From the NCBI GenBank assembly GCA_007922225.1, contig ML679946.1, positions 96,540,759 through 96,604,758 on the forward strand: a DNA stretch of 64,000 nucleotides. Direction: 5' to 3'. Every line of letters starts with the position of its first letter. The stretch's first letter is position 1. This document shows, one piece after another, positions 1-10,790 of the stretch. The translations under genes and the position numbers were made by a program. The notes beneath the pieces were generated by a model. It was given only the letters and a program-made list of their open reading frames with translations, ran no database searches and had not been told where the DNA came from. This DNA comes from Emydura subglobosa. Lineage: Eukaryota; Chordata; Testudines; Chelidae.

Positions 1-580
1 ATATAAAACAAAATCATAACACACTTTCTAGAGATTTAATGGAGGGGACTGCCTTGTTAGTTATCTCCTACAAAATCGTTTATCCCAAGTTCTTTCCCTA
101 GTGTTTTCAACCTGTTTGGCTGAGACCGCTTTTGATAAACTCAAGACTGTGGCAGCTTGTCTTCCTAGATTGAAAGAATACCTAGGGGCTCATCTGGACC
201 TCAGGTATTGTTTCAAAGGTTCATTGTCTTACCCCTAAACACGATACCACCTGCTGTTTACCTCTGTTAATTTCCTGTCTTTGAAGAGTGCACAGTCCTC
301 GGTTAGTATTCACTCAGACTCGTGAGTGGATGCCCATTGTGAACGACACAATACTCAATTGGCATATGACTGGCTGGAGTGAGCTAGGCATCTCTTCCCT
401 CTGCCTGCCAGGAGTATGCAGATTACTTTTTGGTATCCTGTCTTTAACTCACAGGACTAGAGAACATAATTTTTAGTTTATACACGACGCCTTAAATATT
501 ACCCACATATACATCTCACAATGATTGAGAACCAGTGTGACACAGCCTTTCATTAAAGATCTTACATGACCTTCTTTGGT
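1..580. other. Unannotated stretch
   Basis: I see no coding signature, recognisable repeat or RNA gene here. The small open frame at 288-476 has no recognisable domain and no supporting context. Confidence 0.4.
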
Positions 581-760
581 GAAAGTAAATGCAAGATCCA
601 GAGGATTCCTGTAACCCTTATGCCATTGCCAGCCGGCATCAAGAGATCCCTGGGTCATAGAACCAGAGCAGGAGCATTGGATCCTGGGTCTCCAATGTGA
701 GTGCTCTAACCACCAGTCTAGAGAACCATTCATGCTGCTTTTAATGGCCCAATTATTTGT
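581..760 (-). repeat. tRNA-derived SINE, reverse orientation
   Basis: Read on the minus strand, about 716-656 gives a tRNA-like head: an A-box-like TGGTTAGAGCAC followed by a B-box-like GGATCCAATGCTC, the spacing of a Pol III promoter in a tRNA-derived SINE. A similar head occurs on the plus strand at 831. It is not a functional tRNA gene because no cloverleaf with an anticodon arm can be built. Boundaries are approximate. Confidence 0.45.
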
Positions 761-830
761 TCATTATTTAACCACCGTGCAACAGCTTCAACATTGGGCA
801 CAAAGAACATGCAAACATAAGTGACTGTGT

Positions 831-955
831 AGCATGCTAGTTAGAGCACTCACGTGGGAGATTCAGGAGCTAGTCTCCCCCTGCTCCAATGACATTTTAA
901 ATGATTTATTTACAGTGGGACAGCTTCAACAGGAGAAACTGAAGGAGCTAGCATC
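831..955 (+). repeat. tRNA-derived SINE
   Basis: The head contains CTAGTTAGAGCACTCAC (A-box-like, shared with copies near 656-716 and 53802) and a degenerate B-box region near 870-885. The body carries ACAGTGGGACAGCTTCAAC, and a similar GCAACAGCTTCAAC lies near 779. This fits a sauropsid tRNA-derived SINE. The 3' limit is uncertain. Confidence 0.45.
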
Positions 956-1879
956 ACCTCACCTACATTTCTTTGTGAATCTAGCCCCAGTGACACAAGA
1001 GACTTTTCAGCGGCTCTCTTCTGTGTAAGGAACACAGCATTAAGAGCCTTTGCCCTGCCACCACTAGCTGAAGCAAAGGAAAGATCAGAATTAAACTTAT
1101 TTAAATTATTAAAACTAGGGTGATGACACTGAATCCTAATGTTAAGGGGCATATCAATGTGTAATTCTTTATAGTTCTACGTGTTTAGTAACTAATAAAG
1201 ACAGTTTTAAGCAGTTATGGCCAGGGATAACAAAATGGCGGTTGCCGTGACAGAATGGAAGGACCATTTTGACAGATCAGAGGGAGAGAAGATTGCGGAG
1301 AAGTAAGTATGACAACCATAGTATCAGGAGAAAATAGGATGTCTGAGTGTGTATGCCTGGAATAATAAAGCTGGATGTTTGTGTATGTATGTTTCCTGTA
1401 ATGTGTACAGTTTTAATGTTTAAGTAAGAACTTGCTGTCAGCATCCTACGTGTAACTGATCACCACATGTGGATTGTAACCACCTAAAGCTATTTCCAGC
1501 TGTATATATTGGATATTTTAATGTGCGTATCTGTGCTAATAGAATTTGTATGAGGTTCTCTTGGTATATGCTTTTAAGATTTATTATATCAGGGATTGGT
1601 ACATTAAATAAAGAATATTTTTGTTTTCAAAGACTGCTGCCTGAGTGTCAAAACTTCGAGCGAAAGGCTGTATCCATGTCCTCCCAAGGATCAACAGAGT
1701 TAGTCTGTTCTGGGGAGTTTTCCAAAGATCAGAGGAAAATCCTGGCAATTTGTCTAGGGCAGGTGACTGCCTTTCACCTACCAAAAACAAATTGACAATT
1801 GAGTCACTGATATAGGCAGGCCATTGTGGGGGGCCTTGAATCTGATTTTTGTGGGTAACACCAGATACTTAAAATTATA
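956..1879. other. Unannotated stretch
   Basis: No coding or repeat structure is recognised. The opposing frames at 1469-1795 and 1584-1790 overlap each other and match no family I know. Confidence 0.4.
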
Positions 1880-2060
1880 CTTCTCAATTCTTATTCAGAC
1901 ACCTAAATAAGTGGCCAGATCTTCAGAAGTACAACTATGCTCCTATGGAAGTCAGTTGTAATCATGGCAGTTCAGCGCTTTAGAAAATCAGGCCATTTAT
2001 TTGACACCAGAATAAGAATTCAGGTGGCTAATTTAGAGCCCCCAGTTCTGAAAATCTTGG
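1880..2060. repeat. Foldback (palindromic) interspersed repeat
   Basis: Imperfect inverted arms: the left arm around 1897-1928 reads ACACCTAAATAAGTGGCC and the right arm around 1980-2010 contains AATCAGGCCATTTATTTGAC. Together they form a long degenerate hairpin. No transposase is present, so it is either non-autonomous (MITE-like) or a short foldback element. Confidence 0.45.
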
Positions 2061-2514
2061 CCTGAGCTGAGAAGAATGAATGTTGCTGGACTTTTAAGTA
2101 AAAAGAAAATAAAGTTTTAATATTGGGCTGGATCTTAACAAGTGTTGTGGAGTAGACCAGGCACTCATTGAGTTCAACAGGAGTTGTGAGTAGGGTTCAA
2201 CACATCCCAAGATTTCATTCTTATTTTGGCACTAGTCTATAAAGAAACCAGAGATTCTCTTATAAAAGTCACACATTCTGTACTTAATTCCAGAGCGTGA
2301 TGATAAGTAGACAACTACACGTGCACAACACATCTTTAGGATTCCACTGGTAAAATGAGAGATCTGGGAATGAAACTGGTGTTAAACATAGACGGTGTGC
2401 CTGAAAAAAGGTTTTGAGAGGTTGTATTTATATACTGTAGCACCATTCATTCTGAAAGAATGAGAAGGCCTTCATTTTTATAAGCACTGAGGATATTTTA
2501 GTGATAGACAATAT

Positions 2515-2612
2515 ATGGCTGAGTTGAACTTACTGGGCTTGATCCAAAGCCTATTGAAGTCAACAGGCATCTTTCTATTAATTTCGCTGGGCTCTTAATC
2601 AAGACCAGGTTG
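2515..2612. repeat. Foldback repeat (GATCCAAAGCCTATTGAAGTC type)
   Basis: TTGATCCAAAGCCTATTGAA is followed by a degraded inverted partner (GCTGGGCTCTTAATCAAG). Related arms occur at 25880-25950 and 59580-59633. I know intact versions of this palindrome as common sauropsid repeats; that is recalled, not searched. Confidence 0.4.
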
Positions 2613-3540
2613 AACTAATGGTAAATCAGTGTTATTGGTAACAACTAGCGAGAATAGCAGGACAGGTTTTTTCAGTACTCTAAGAGCATTAAGGCCAGTT
2701 AAAAGGATGGTGATTGGATGATCCTGGAAGAGAAATGTTCAAAGGTCTAGAAGAAAAATATATAGATAAATGAAAAGTAAATATACATACCTATTTAACA
2801 GGACTCTGTTAGATGAAATAGAAAATACACTGGCAATAATTTGGAAGAACTGCTTTAAATGCAGAAGCTTCATGGAGTCTCTAAGTAAATGCAAAACAAA
2901 GGAAAGCAAATACTCAATTTTTTGCATAGAAGCCGTATGTTAAAACAATGCATGTAACCCAAATTTGGATTGGGAATCATGATGCTGAGAGAATTGTTAC
3001 TTAGCGTGAGAAATTTAAGCTAATGTACTAATGAGGATTTAAGAGCTCATGAATAGTGGGGATCTGAGAGAGAAAACTGAGATGGAGGGGATCTTAGTGA
3101 TACAAAGTTGGAGATATCTCAAGGAATAAACTGATTTTATTATGCCATACGTCACTTGTGTCATGATAATGGGATTGGGCAATAATTTCCCAAATGAAAA
3201 GCACATGCAATTAGTTGGATAATAATGGGAGTTTTAATTATCTAGGCCTACATGGAAGGCAAAGATATTACCTTTGTGCTTTGCAAATCCAGTGTGGGAT
3301 TGTGTCTTAATTTTCTGTTATTAAAGAATCAGGATGGGGAATGATGAAAGGGAGCGCACATCAACAAATTGGCTTTCCAATTTTGAGAAATGTCCATTAA
3401 AGAGAAGAAAAGTCTGGCACATGGAAGACTGACCTGAAAAAGTCCCAGAAGTTTATTAAAAATTGGCTCGGAAAATAACAGGGGGTGTTTGTGGAACAGT
3501 TGATTTATTGCTGATATGCCCCTCATGGATGGCTGTTGCA
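2613..3540. other. Unannotated stretch
   Basis: AT-rich DNA with no recognisable coding or repeat signature. Confidence 0.35.
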
Positions 3541-3922
3541 TAGTCGCTCTTTCATCACCTAGCACCCCGTGCTAATGGTCACTTTGGTCCTATAATGGTC
3601 TGCTTGTTCTTATGACTCAGCTCTCTGGCCAAGTCAAATAAGAGTCTCTCCCCTCCCAGAGTAAACAGAGTCCAATAAACTAAAACCAAATAAATATAAC
3701 TCTTCACCCGTACCAAGATTCATGTTTCCACAGACACTTTGACACTTATTGTGCTCTGCAGGGTTGTTGTCCTTGTGTGGAGTGGCACCTCCTGTTGGAT
3801 GTCCAGTGCAATCTGAGTTTCTTGACTACGGTTTTGAGGCCTAATATGGCTTAAGTTGCTTGCTTGACCATTCTCACCTCGCAGCTTGACATCTTCCAGT
3901 TGGCAGAGACAAATAGGACTAC
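3541..3922. other. Possible older LTR-like sequence, left part
   Basis: CAATAAACTAAAACCAAATA near 3673 contains an AATAAA signal. Both this stretch and 4508-5100 are T/C-rich and LTR-like in texture. They may be halves of one old element split by the candidate LTR at 3923-4507, but I cannot show matching ends. Confidence 0.2.
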
Positions 3923-4507
3923 TGTCTCAATTTCTGCATACCATGGCACATAATGAGACAAAATACATAACAAGTATGCTTAAAGCTGCACATAGATAAC
4001 GGTGAGGGGAATAGCATGTTATCCTTGAACGTCTGGGGGTACACTTTTTCACTGCCAAGGAGCATGCTTTCTCACCGCCCCTCCTATCACAAGATGTTGT
4101 TTTGATGACCGCAGTTATCATGGTGAGAATGGAATGTAGTCAAGGGTGAGAACCCAATCTTGGTAATAGACTGTGTAATAATTGGTAAGAAGTAACTGTG
4201 TATAGAAAGGTATAAAAAGTCACTACTTAGCTAAAGGGGTACACTCCATCGACGCCTGACTCCGCGGGAGGTGCTGCTGGTCGGACCAGAGCATCCATTG
4301 ACTCCCTGGCAGGGCCTCTGAAAAAAGTTGTTCCTGTATACAGCCTTCTGCGTGACTGCTTAGCCCTCCAGGCTTAGTGAGTATGATATATTGTAGTTAA
4401 TTTTAGGCTTTGTATAGTTATTGCACATTAAATCTTATTGATCTTCAAATCGGGCGTACCGTGTCTCACTAGTATCCAGACTGATCACTAAGCGTCCAAT
4501 ATCAACA
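3923..4507 (+). mobile_element. Candidate solo LTR
   Basis: LTR architecture is visible in order: a possible TG start at 3923, a TATA box (TATAAAAAG, 4211-4219), a GC-rich stretch just downstream, a poly(A) signal ATTAAA at 4427-4432, and a possible CA end at 4506-4507. No gag or pol follows, so a solo LTR is the simplest reading. I found no convincing target-site duplication, and the 5' boundary is a guess. Confidence 0.35.
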
Positions 4508-5105
4508 CCTCCCAGGGCTTTCTCCCTTGGGATTGGTCCTAAACTCAATAGTCCTTTTCCCTGAGGTCTGCAGAGTTCCATTTAAAGTTGGAGGGCATAG
4601 ATTTCCCTCACACCTAATCCTTTTAGGCACCTCCCCCACACCAGCCTGATCCTCCTGGCCCACGATCCCCTACACCCACCCCTTCCATATTTGAGTGAGT
4701 GGCATTGTGACTTGGCATGGAGTTGCAGCACCATTCATTTCTGGACTGGCTGCCCTGCTCCATGGTCTATGCTTCTCCTCCTTGTGTCAGGGTGTTCCAT
4801 GCCATCTTTTCCAGTGGACAGGAAGCAGAATCTAGGCCATCCCTCTCCTCTTGGTTCTAGTCCTGGGACCCTGTGGCCAGCATATAAGGACTGCTCCCTC
4901 AAACTCTTTGGTGCCTCCTGGGTTTTCTCCTTGGCCTTCCTTCAGGCCTTTTCCCACAACTCCTCCCTGGCCTTTCTATACATCTGCCTCTTTCTAGGCC
5001 TTTCCTCTGCTCTCTAACAACAAGAGAGGCACTGCAGAGTTCTTCCCCTTTCTCCCTGCAGTCTCCTTGTTCTTCAGTTCTGTGGGGTAGGAGATTTGCT
5101 TCCTG
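4508..5105. other. C/T-rich stretch, possibly old LTR-like sequence
   Basis: A pyrimidine-rich block with a TATA-like CATATAAGG at 4879. The 108-codon open frame at 4691-5017 is Ser/Leu/Phe-rich, as expected from translating C/T-rich DNA, and resembles no known protein. Confidence 0.2.
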
Positions 5106-5129
5106 AGCCTATGATCACCACGCTCCGCA

Positions 5130-5460
5130 CGTAGTAACTTTTTCACAACTTAGAATGTCGCATTTTTCCTGGTGTGCTTAAAGAATTACAGAAGAGCTTT
5201 TTTTATTGGGCTCCATTTTCCTTGTATTTTTTCATAGATGTTGCAAAGAAATCTTTGTTACTGGAAGGCCTCTGAGTTTTCTATATAAAGGCCACTTTTC
5301 ATTGGTATAGAATTTATAAGGGACCAAGGGATGTGGTCTGTTGTTTCCTGGACCTTACACGTTATGTATAATCCATCTTTGTGCCTGTTAATTTAGAAAT
5401 AAATTACTATTTAATCCACAATGCGCTGTTAGAATTCTAAATAGAGCCACTTTGCTCTTC
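5130..5460 (-). pseudogene. LINE ORF2 C-terminal segment with Cys/His motif
   Basis: The minus strand reads FRILTAHCGLNSN and, after a one-base frame change, CKVQETTDHI. This is the 'LRTGH...C..C...ET..H' segment that follows RNase H in many RNase H-bearing non-LTR elements. The frame then continues into a short basic tail ending near 5130. Several stops show it is dead. Together with the RNase H upstream it fixes the 3' end of ORF2. Confidence 0.65.
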
Positions 5461-5619
5461 CTCTCAAGGCTTTGGATTATGTCAACTGTGTCAACTGTAG
5501 GGCACACTTCTCGGAATTTTTTCCCCTTTGTTTCGTTTGCCCACGGTTCTTGCCATTCTTTCTTTAGCTAATTTTTTACTAGGTGTTTAAATGCCAGTTT
5601 GTTTAAGGGTCAACTTGTT

Positions 5620-6010
5620 CATGATTAATGGCACTTTTTGCTTGCTTGACTGCCAGTTCATTGCCTGTTATCCCAATATGCACCAGGATTCATGTTATTA
5701 CTATGGTTATATCCATTTGCGCCAGTTCAGCTGTTAGCAGTTATATTTGATTAAGCATATCATTTTTCCCGTCAGACTTACCACTGTAAATTGCCTGCTG
5801 CCATGATAAGGAGTCAGATAGGCCACAGCAGCTGGCCACACATCAAAAGCCCAATTTAGTGCTAGCAATAATCCCTGTTAGCTCAGCCATAGAAGACGGC
5901 TACAAACTTAGTTAGCCTCACGGGTTTCTTGAGTCTGAGGGAAGACATGAAGAAAGCTGTTCCCACTCTTTCTGTTCCTTCCTCTATGGAGCCATCTGTA
6001 TATATATGTC
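5620..6010 (-). pseudogene. LINE ORF2 ribonuclease H domain remnant
   Basis: On the minus strand, ATATACAGATGGCTCC at about 6003-5988 encodes Y-T-D-G-S, the first catalytic Asp motif of RNase H1-like domains. Near 5890, MAELTGIIA corresponds to the second motif, carrying the catalytic Glu of AEL. The domain lies between the RT and the C-terminal Cys/His segment, as expected. Frameshifts separate the motifs, so it is not functional. In live elements this domain removes RNA from the RNA-DNA hybrid during target-primed reverse transcription. Confidence 0.6.
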
Positions 6011-6499
6011 AATAATGTCCCCACTTATCACAAATATATTGATTAATTAACTTGTATATCTATCAGCTTGCTGCTTTTATTTATTTTATTATATAATTCC
6101 ATGTCTATCTCAGGGGGGCTGGTTTTCCAGTGATATTTTCCCATAGCGATAGCATTTGGTCTTTCACAATCTTTTTTTTCATTAAGATCCTTTATCTGCT
6201 TCTGTACCCTATTACATGTGGAATTTTGATTTTATTTTATTTTTTTAAATCTACCCAGCCTCCACTTAATTCCCAGAAATTATTATATATTAGCTTCATG
6301 TTTTCGTCTCCACTATTATGTAGTACTTTGGCCCAAAAGGTTAAGTCTAGGAACTTCAATCTAAGAGAGATAGGCATGTCACTGGCTGTTATCTATAGTA
6401 CACACAGAGGCATGTTAATGAAGACACACCATGTGATATGCAATGACTGTGCTTGGCTATGGTTTAATTTTCTCAGAGTTGTATTCACTGCTGATCCAA

Positions 6500-7681
6500 T
6501 ACCCAATAATTGGTCTAATTAGCGCTCTCTATAGCATTACCACTGTTTTCTTATCTGTTCCCCAGGATGTTCCAAAGATACTTTTAAGTAAGTTAATTCT
6601 ACCTTTGCACTTATTTTTAATATTTTCAATATGGTCATTCCAAGTGAGAGCGTGTTATCAAATATCACACCTAAGAATTTGTAATTTTTCACTATATTTA
6701 TTTGTTGGTCATACAGATATAACTTTATATCTTCTAGGATTTTCCTTGCTGTTAAGATCATTCCCTTAGTTGTGTCAATGGACAGCTGGAAGCCCCCCAT
6801 GTTTCCCCATTCTTCACTTTTTTTAAGTGAATCATTCATTCACTTTTGGTGGCATTTTCAAGGTTTCTGCTTTTGGTCCATATGGCCCAGTCATCAGCAA
6901 ATAATATGATCCTGATCCCTGCACTAACCTCCTTACAAAGGTCATTTAGCATGATGTTAAAGAGGATTGGACTAATTACACTCCCATGTGGAGTTCCATT
7001 TGCAATTGAAGGTATGTTGGAAATAGCTTTCCCTATTTGAACTTGTATAGTTTTGGGAGGGAAGGGTTTCCTTAAGTATTCCCTTATCCATATGTACATT
7101 TTTCCTATGACACTCATGGAGGCCACTTTAAGAAGTAATCCCCCTCTATAACACATTGTGGGCTTTGTCTTAGTCCAGAAATATTGTTCCCATGAATTCT
7201 TTGGTTCTCATGCTTTTTTGTGTTCCATTTTCTATTCTTACAATGTAGTCAATAGCACTACCTCTTCTGAACCCACTTTGCGTTCCATCTATGAACCTAT
7301 TTCTTTCTAGCTGTGCTACTAATCTCTCCATTATCATTCTTTAATGGTTTTACTTAGACATGGTGTGAGGGCATTTGGTCTGAATGCCTCAGCTCTTGTG
7401 CTCAACTTACCCGGCTTTTCTCACTAGGATAGTAATAGCATATTTCCAGTCTTTAGGTGTTTCACCTTTTCACCATATATCATTATATCATTTTAGTATA
7501 AACCTCAGGCTTCCTTCAGCTAGCTGTTTAAAAATGTCAAAGCTCATTTCATCCTTGCCCTGGGCGGTGCTTTTGCTCCTGATCACTCTTTGGCGTTCTC
7601 TCATGCTAAAGTTCTCATTTAAAATAATATCAACATCCTCCTCCCACCTCTTCATCATCTCATAATTATCCTTAACCAATG
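6500..7681 (-). pseudogene. LINE ORF2 reverse transcriptase domain
   Basis: Conserved RT blocks appear in order on the minus strand: an N-terminal GKDEMSFDIFKQLAEG (about 7560), GFRRGSAIDYIVRIENG (about 7270), FLD..KA (about 7180), NGTPHGSVISPILFN (about 6980) and ILFADDWAIW, with the catalytic FADD at 6890-6901. The thumb block NYKFLGVIFDN follows near 6690. The longest clean frames are 6836-7156 and 6537-6839. Stops and frameshifts near 7150 and 6840 inactivate it. The block wording differs from the CR1 copies elsewhere in the window, so this is a separate LINE lineage. Confidence 0.85.
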
Positions 7682-7688
7682 TTCTTTT

Positions 7689-8632
7689 TGTTCAACATCT
7701 TTATTAATGATCTGGAGGATGGGGTAGATTGCACCCTCAGCAAGTTTGTGGACGACACTAAGCTGGGGGGAGTGGTAGATACCCTGGAGGGTAGGGATGG
7801 ATACAGAGTGACCTAAACAAACTGGAGGATTGGGCCAAAAGAAATCTAATGAGGTTCAACAAGGACAAGTGCAGAGTCCTCCACTTAGGAAGGAAGAATT
7901 CCATGCACAGCTATAGACTGGGGACCGACGAGCTGGGCAGCAGCTCTGCAGAAAAGGATCTGGGGGTAACGGTGGATAAAAAGCTGGATATGAGTCAGCA
8001 GTGTGCCCTGGTTGTCAAGAAGGCTAATAGCATATTGGGCTGCATTAGGAGGGGCATTGCCAGCAGGTCACGAGAAGTGATTATTCCCCTCTATTCGGCA
8101 TTGGTGAGGCTGCATTTAGAATATTGTGTCCAGTTTTGGGCCCCCCACTACAAAAAGGATGTGGACAAGTTGGAGAGAGTGCAGCGGAGGGCAACCAAAA
8201 TGATTAGGGGGCTGGAGCACAGGACTTATGAGGAGAGACAGAGGGAACTGGGCTTGTTTAGTCTGCAAAAGAGAAGAGTGAGGGGGATTTGATAGCGGCC
8301 TTTAACTACCTGAAAGGGGGTTCCAAAGAGGAGGGGGCTAGGCTGTTCTTGGTGGTGGCAGATGACAGAACAAGGAGCAACGGTCTCAAGTTGCAGGGCA
8401 GGAGGTCTAGGTTGGACATTAGGAAAAAGTTTTTTACTAGGAGGATGGTGAAGCACTGGAATGGGTTACCTAGGGAGGTGGTGGAATCTCCATCCTTAGA
8501 GGTTTTTAAGCTGAGGCTTGACAAAGCCCTGGTTGGGATGATATAGCTGATGTTAGTTCTGCTTTGAGCAGGGTGTTGGACTAGATGACCTCCTGAGGTC
8601 CCTTCCAACTCTAATATTCTATGATTCTATTA
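7689..8632 (+). mobile_element. CR1 LINE, 5'-truncated, inserted in the RNase H LINE
   Basis: Begins inside the RT domain ([12 protein letters not shown], then [10 protein letters not shown], where FADD has become FVDD). It continues through [39 protein letters not shown] and [20 protein letters not shown], and ends with CTAATATTCTATGATTCTAT, the CR1 3' terminus. Frameshifts near 7800 and 8285 break ORF2 into three pieces. Flanking TTCTTTT at 7682-7688 and 8633-8639 is a candidate 7-bp target duplication. Removing the CR1 rejoins the host LINE in a sensible frame (EIGEQK next to EHWLRIIM). Confidence 0.92.
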
Positions 8633-8639
8633 TTCTTTT

Positions 8640-9684
8640 CTGCTCCCCAATTTCTATCCTCTGATCCTCATCATTACTGACTTTTTTAAATATGGTGGCC
8701 AGATTTTCACTTTTTCTTTGTTGGAGCTTATTACTCCATGTCCTGCAATGACAAGGCTTGTTATTATGTGGCTCTGACTCTTTATTTCATTCATTTCCCT
8801 AATTTGTTTGTATATCTCTGCTGATATCTTTATGTACTTTCCCTCAGGATATTCTCCAACTTTCTCTTTTTGCCCTTTTTATAGCCATTTGTACAACTGC
8901 CTTACTTTTTTTATATACATTTCATTAAATCCACACTATTTAAGGAATTTTTTGCAGTCTTGTATGCTTTATTCCTTCCCTAATTACCATGTCACATTCC
9001 TTGTTCCATCAAGAAACACTTTTCCTATCTTTAAGTGTATTGATATCCTAGGAATAGGTAGGCTGGCTGTCTTCATGATTCGCTTAGTAACATTACTACA
9101 GAGTTCCGCAATATCTTCATTATGCATTGCTCATTCACATATCACTGATTTTTGTTTCTAAAGAGTTTCCAGTTTGCTTTCTTTATATTCCAAGTAGAGC
9201 TATTATCCTCATCTTCACTATTTCCTTTTCCTTGCTATGTAATTAATGTTGGGAAGCAGTCACTACCCAGTTCCTCCTCTCTGTGAAATTCCCAGCTGCA
9301 TTTATTTGCTATGGTGCTAGAAGCAATTCCCAGATCCAGGCATGAGAAGCTTCTGTGAGCTGTATTGAACCTGGCAGGTGCTCCATCATTTAATATTACT
9401 AAATTATACTCTTAAAATAATTGCTCTAAACGTTTTCCATTTTTATCATTTTTCTTACTTCCCCACAATCTGGTGTGACTATCCAGATCACCACAGATAA
9501 TGAACTGGCATCTGACATCTGCAGTTAATTTTTTAAGGTCCATAGCCTCTAGTTTCCTAGACATTATAAAGACTTAGAGACCCAGACTTGTTTTTTATTG
9601 GTATCTCAATAGGACTATACTCGATATTTAGCTTTTTAACCTCTACTTCAAGGTAGTTCAGATTATCCTTAATGAAGGTGCAGA
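8640..9684 (-). pseudogene. LINE ORF2 endonuclease C-terminal part and linker
   Basis: The minus strand gives FIICGDLDSHTRLWGSK (about 9520-9465), the APE motif usually written GDFNaHH..WGS, here with Asp for Asn. LVILNDGAPARFNTAHRSF and CLDLGIAS (about 9400-9320) follow, corresponding to the 'LNdG.pTR...S.iDLT' region. ENLATIFKKVSNDED (about 8690) is the linker before RT. APE endonucleases nick target DNA to prime reverse transcription. At 9684 the domain is cut by an LTR and resumes at 10393. Confidence 0.75.
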
Positions 9685-9689
9685 CCACC

Positions 9690-10392
9690 TGTGATGGAGT
9701 TCCCCAGGATGGTACTCTGGAACCACTCGGGACACCGTCAGTCAGGACTCTAGTGCTTTGGGGTCTGCCCCCTCGGGTCTCCACACAGTGATGCAGCCGC
9801 TTCCTGAATCTGGCCTCGGCAGTTCAGGACCCCTGCTCTGCCTGAGCTCCCTCTCTGGGTCCCCCGGGATGAGGCCATGAGGAGTTCTTCCCAGCCCCAA
9901 AGGGGCTGTGCACTCTGCCTTGCAGTCAGAAGTGACTCACAGCCAGTGTGGAAGTCAGAAGGGTTTGTTAGATCTCAGGATCACAGCATAGAAGAACTTT
10001 GTTAGCAGCTTAATTAAAAGTTATGGCAGTGACCACCTGAAAAGTGTCAGAGCCCCACTCTCAGGCCCTACAGCCCCCCATCCTCTCATGGGGGACTGGG
10101 ATCTTCCAGCCAGCCATCCCCAGACCCCTCTCCAGTCCTTTGTCTCTTTCTGGGCAAGGTGGCCACTCCTCCTGGTCTCCACCTGCCACAACCTGTTGCA
10201 GCTGGTTGGGCCAGGGCAGAGGGTCCCGGCTAGGACTGCGTACATGGGGCTGGGGAAGGGCCATCCTCCCTCTAGTGGTCTCTGCAATGGTCATACATCT
10301 GGGTCCCATCACCGAAATACATATGGAGAAAACTGAGGCACACACACTGGCACCCAGAGGAAACATTTGGAGCATCTCCACTTCATCAACCC
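9690..10392 (-). mobile_element. Solo LTR (family 1, copy A) inserted in the LINE endonuclease
   Basis: About 700 bp, alignable by eye along its length to 39322-40054; both contain TCAGGACTCTAGTGCT and TTGTCTC near CTGGGCAA. It starts TGTGATGG on the plus strand, matching TGTGACGG of copy B. Copy B has AATAAA on the minus strand; here the equivalent bases read AACAAA (about 9966-9971), so the signal is lost. CCACC at 9685-9689 and 10393-10397 is a possible target duplication, but the right terminus has a few unexplained bases. No internal retroviral genes are present. Confidence 0.65.
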
Positions 10393-10556
10393 CCACCCTT
10401 TCTATCATTTCTATATATGCCATATCCTGGGATTTTATAATTGACTAGCCAAGTCTCCCTGTATTACATCAGGCTTTGTTGTCATATCACTAATATTTTT
10501 CTTTAATTCCTGCCTAGGCCATGGGCCTATTCCAGATTAAAATAATCACCATCATT
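10393..10556 (-). pseudogene. LINE ORF2 endonuclease N-terminal part
   Basis: The minus strand from about 10556 reads MVIILIW, as in the opening 'ILQWN' strand of APE domains, then KPDVIQGDLAS corresponding to '.PDii.iqETw'. It then gives IPGYGIYR-like residues before the LTR. The segment aligns colinearly with the rest of the domain across the LTR. The metal-binding Glu position appears changed to Asp (QGD instead of QET), but the sequence is too decayed to trust single residues. Confidence 0.55.
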
Positions 10557-10784
10557 CATTTAACCTTCAATATTTCCTTCACTTGGGAAAGTATGAAGTC
10601 ATTCCACTGATAAGTTGCTAGCCCATAGGTAGTTTTCAGTAGCTTTAGGTCTCATTTTCTTTCCTGTTTGAGACGTATAATTTATTACTTCAATCATAAG
10701 TGCAAGGAAACTCTCTGTTTTTATAAGTAGTATGTGTGACCTGTCTGTTCCTAGGGTAGCCTACCTAAAAATACCAAGGGCAAG
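10557..10784 (-). pseudogene. LINE ORF1 C-terminal remnant
   Basis: Just upstream of ORF2 on the minus strand the frame reads FLALMIEVINYTSQTGKKM and NDFILSQVKEILKVK before a stop, after which ORF2 begins. The short ORF1-ORF2 spacing fits a dicistronic LINE. The segment is interrupted at 10785-10790 by the next LTR, and ORF1 resumes at 11846. Confidence 0.5.
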
Positions 10785-10790
10785 GTAGGT

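Noticed and set aside
831..900. Possible tRNA gene
   Set aside because: Only A- and B-box-like motifs are present; no acceptor or anticodon stem can be formed, and similar heads recur as SINEs.
4691..5017. 108-codon hydrophobic frame
   Set aside because: C/T-rich DNA translates to Ser/Leu/Phe in any frame; no known family and no promoter or splice support.
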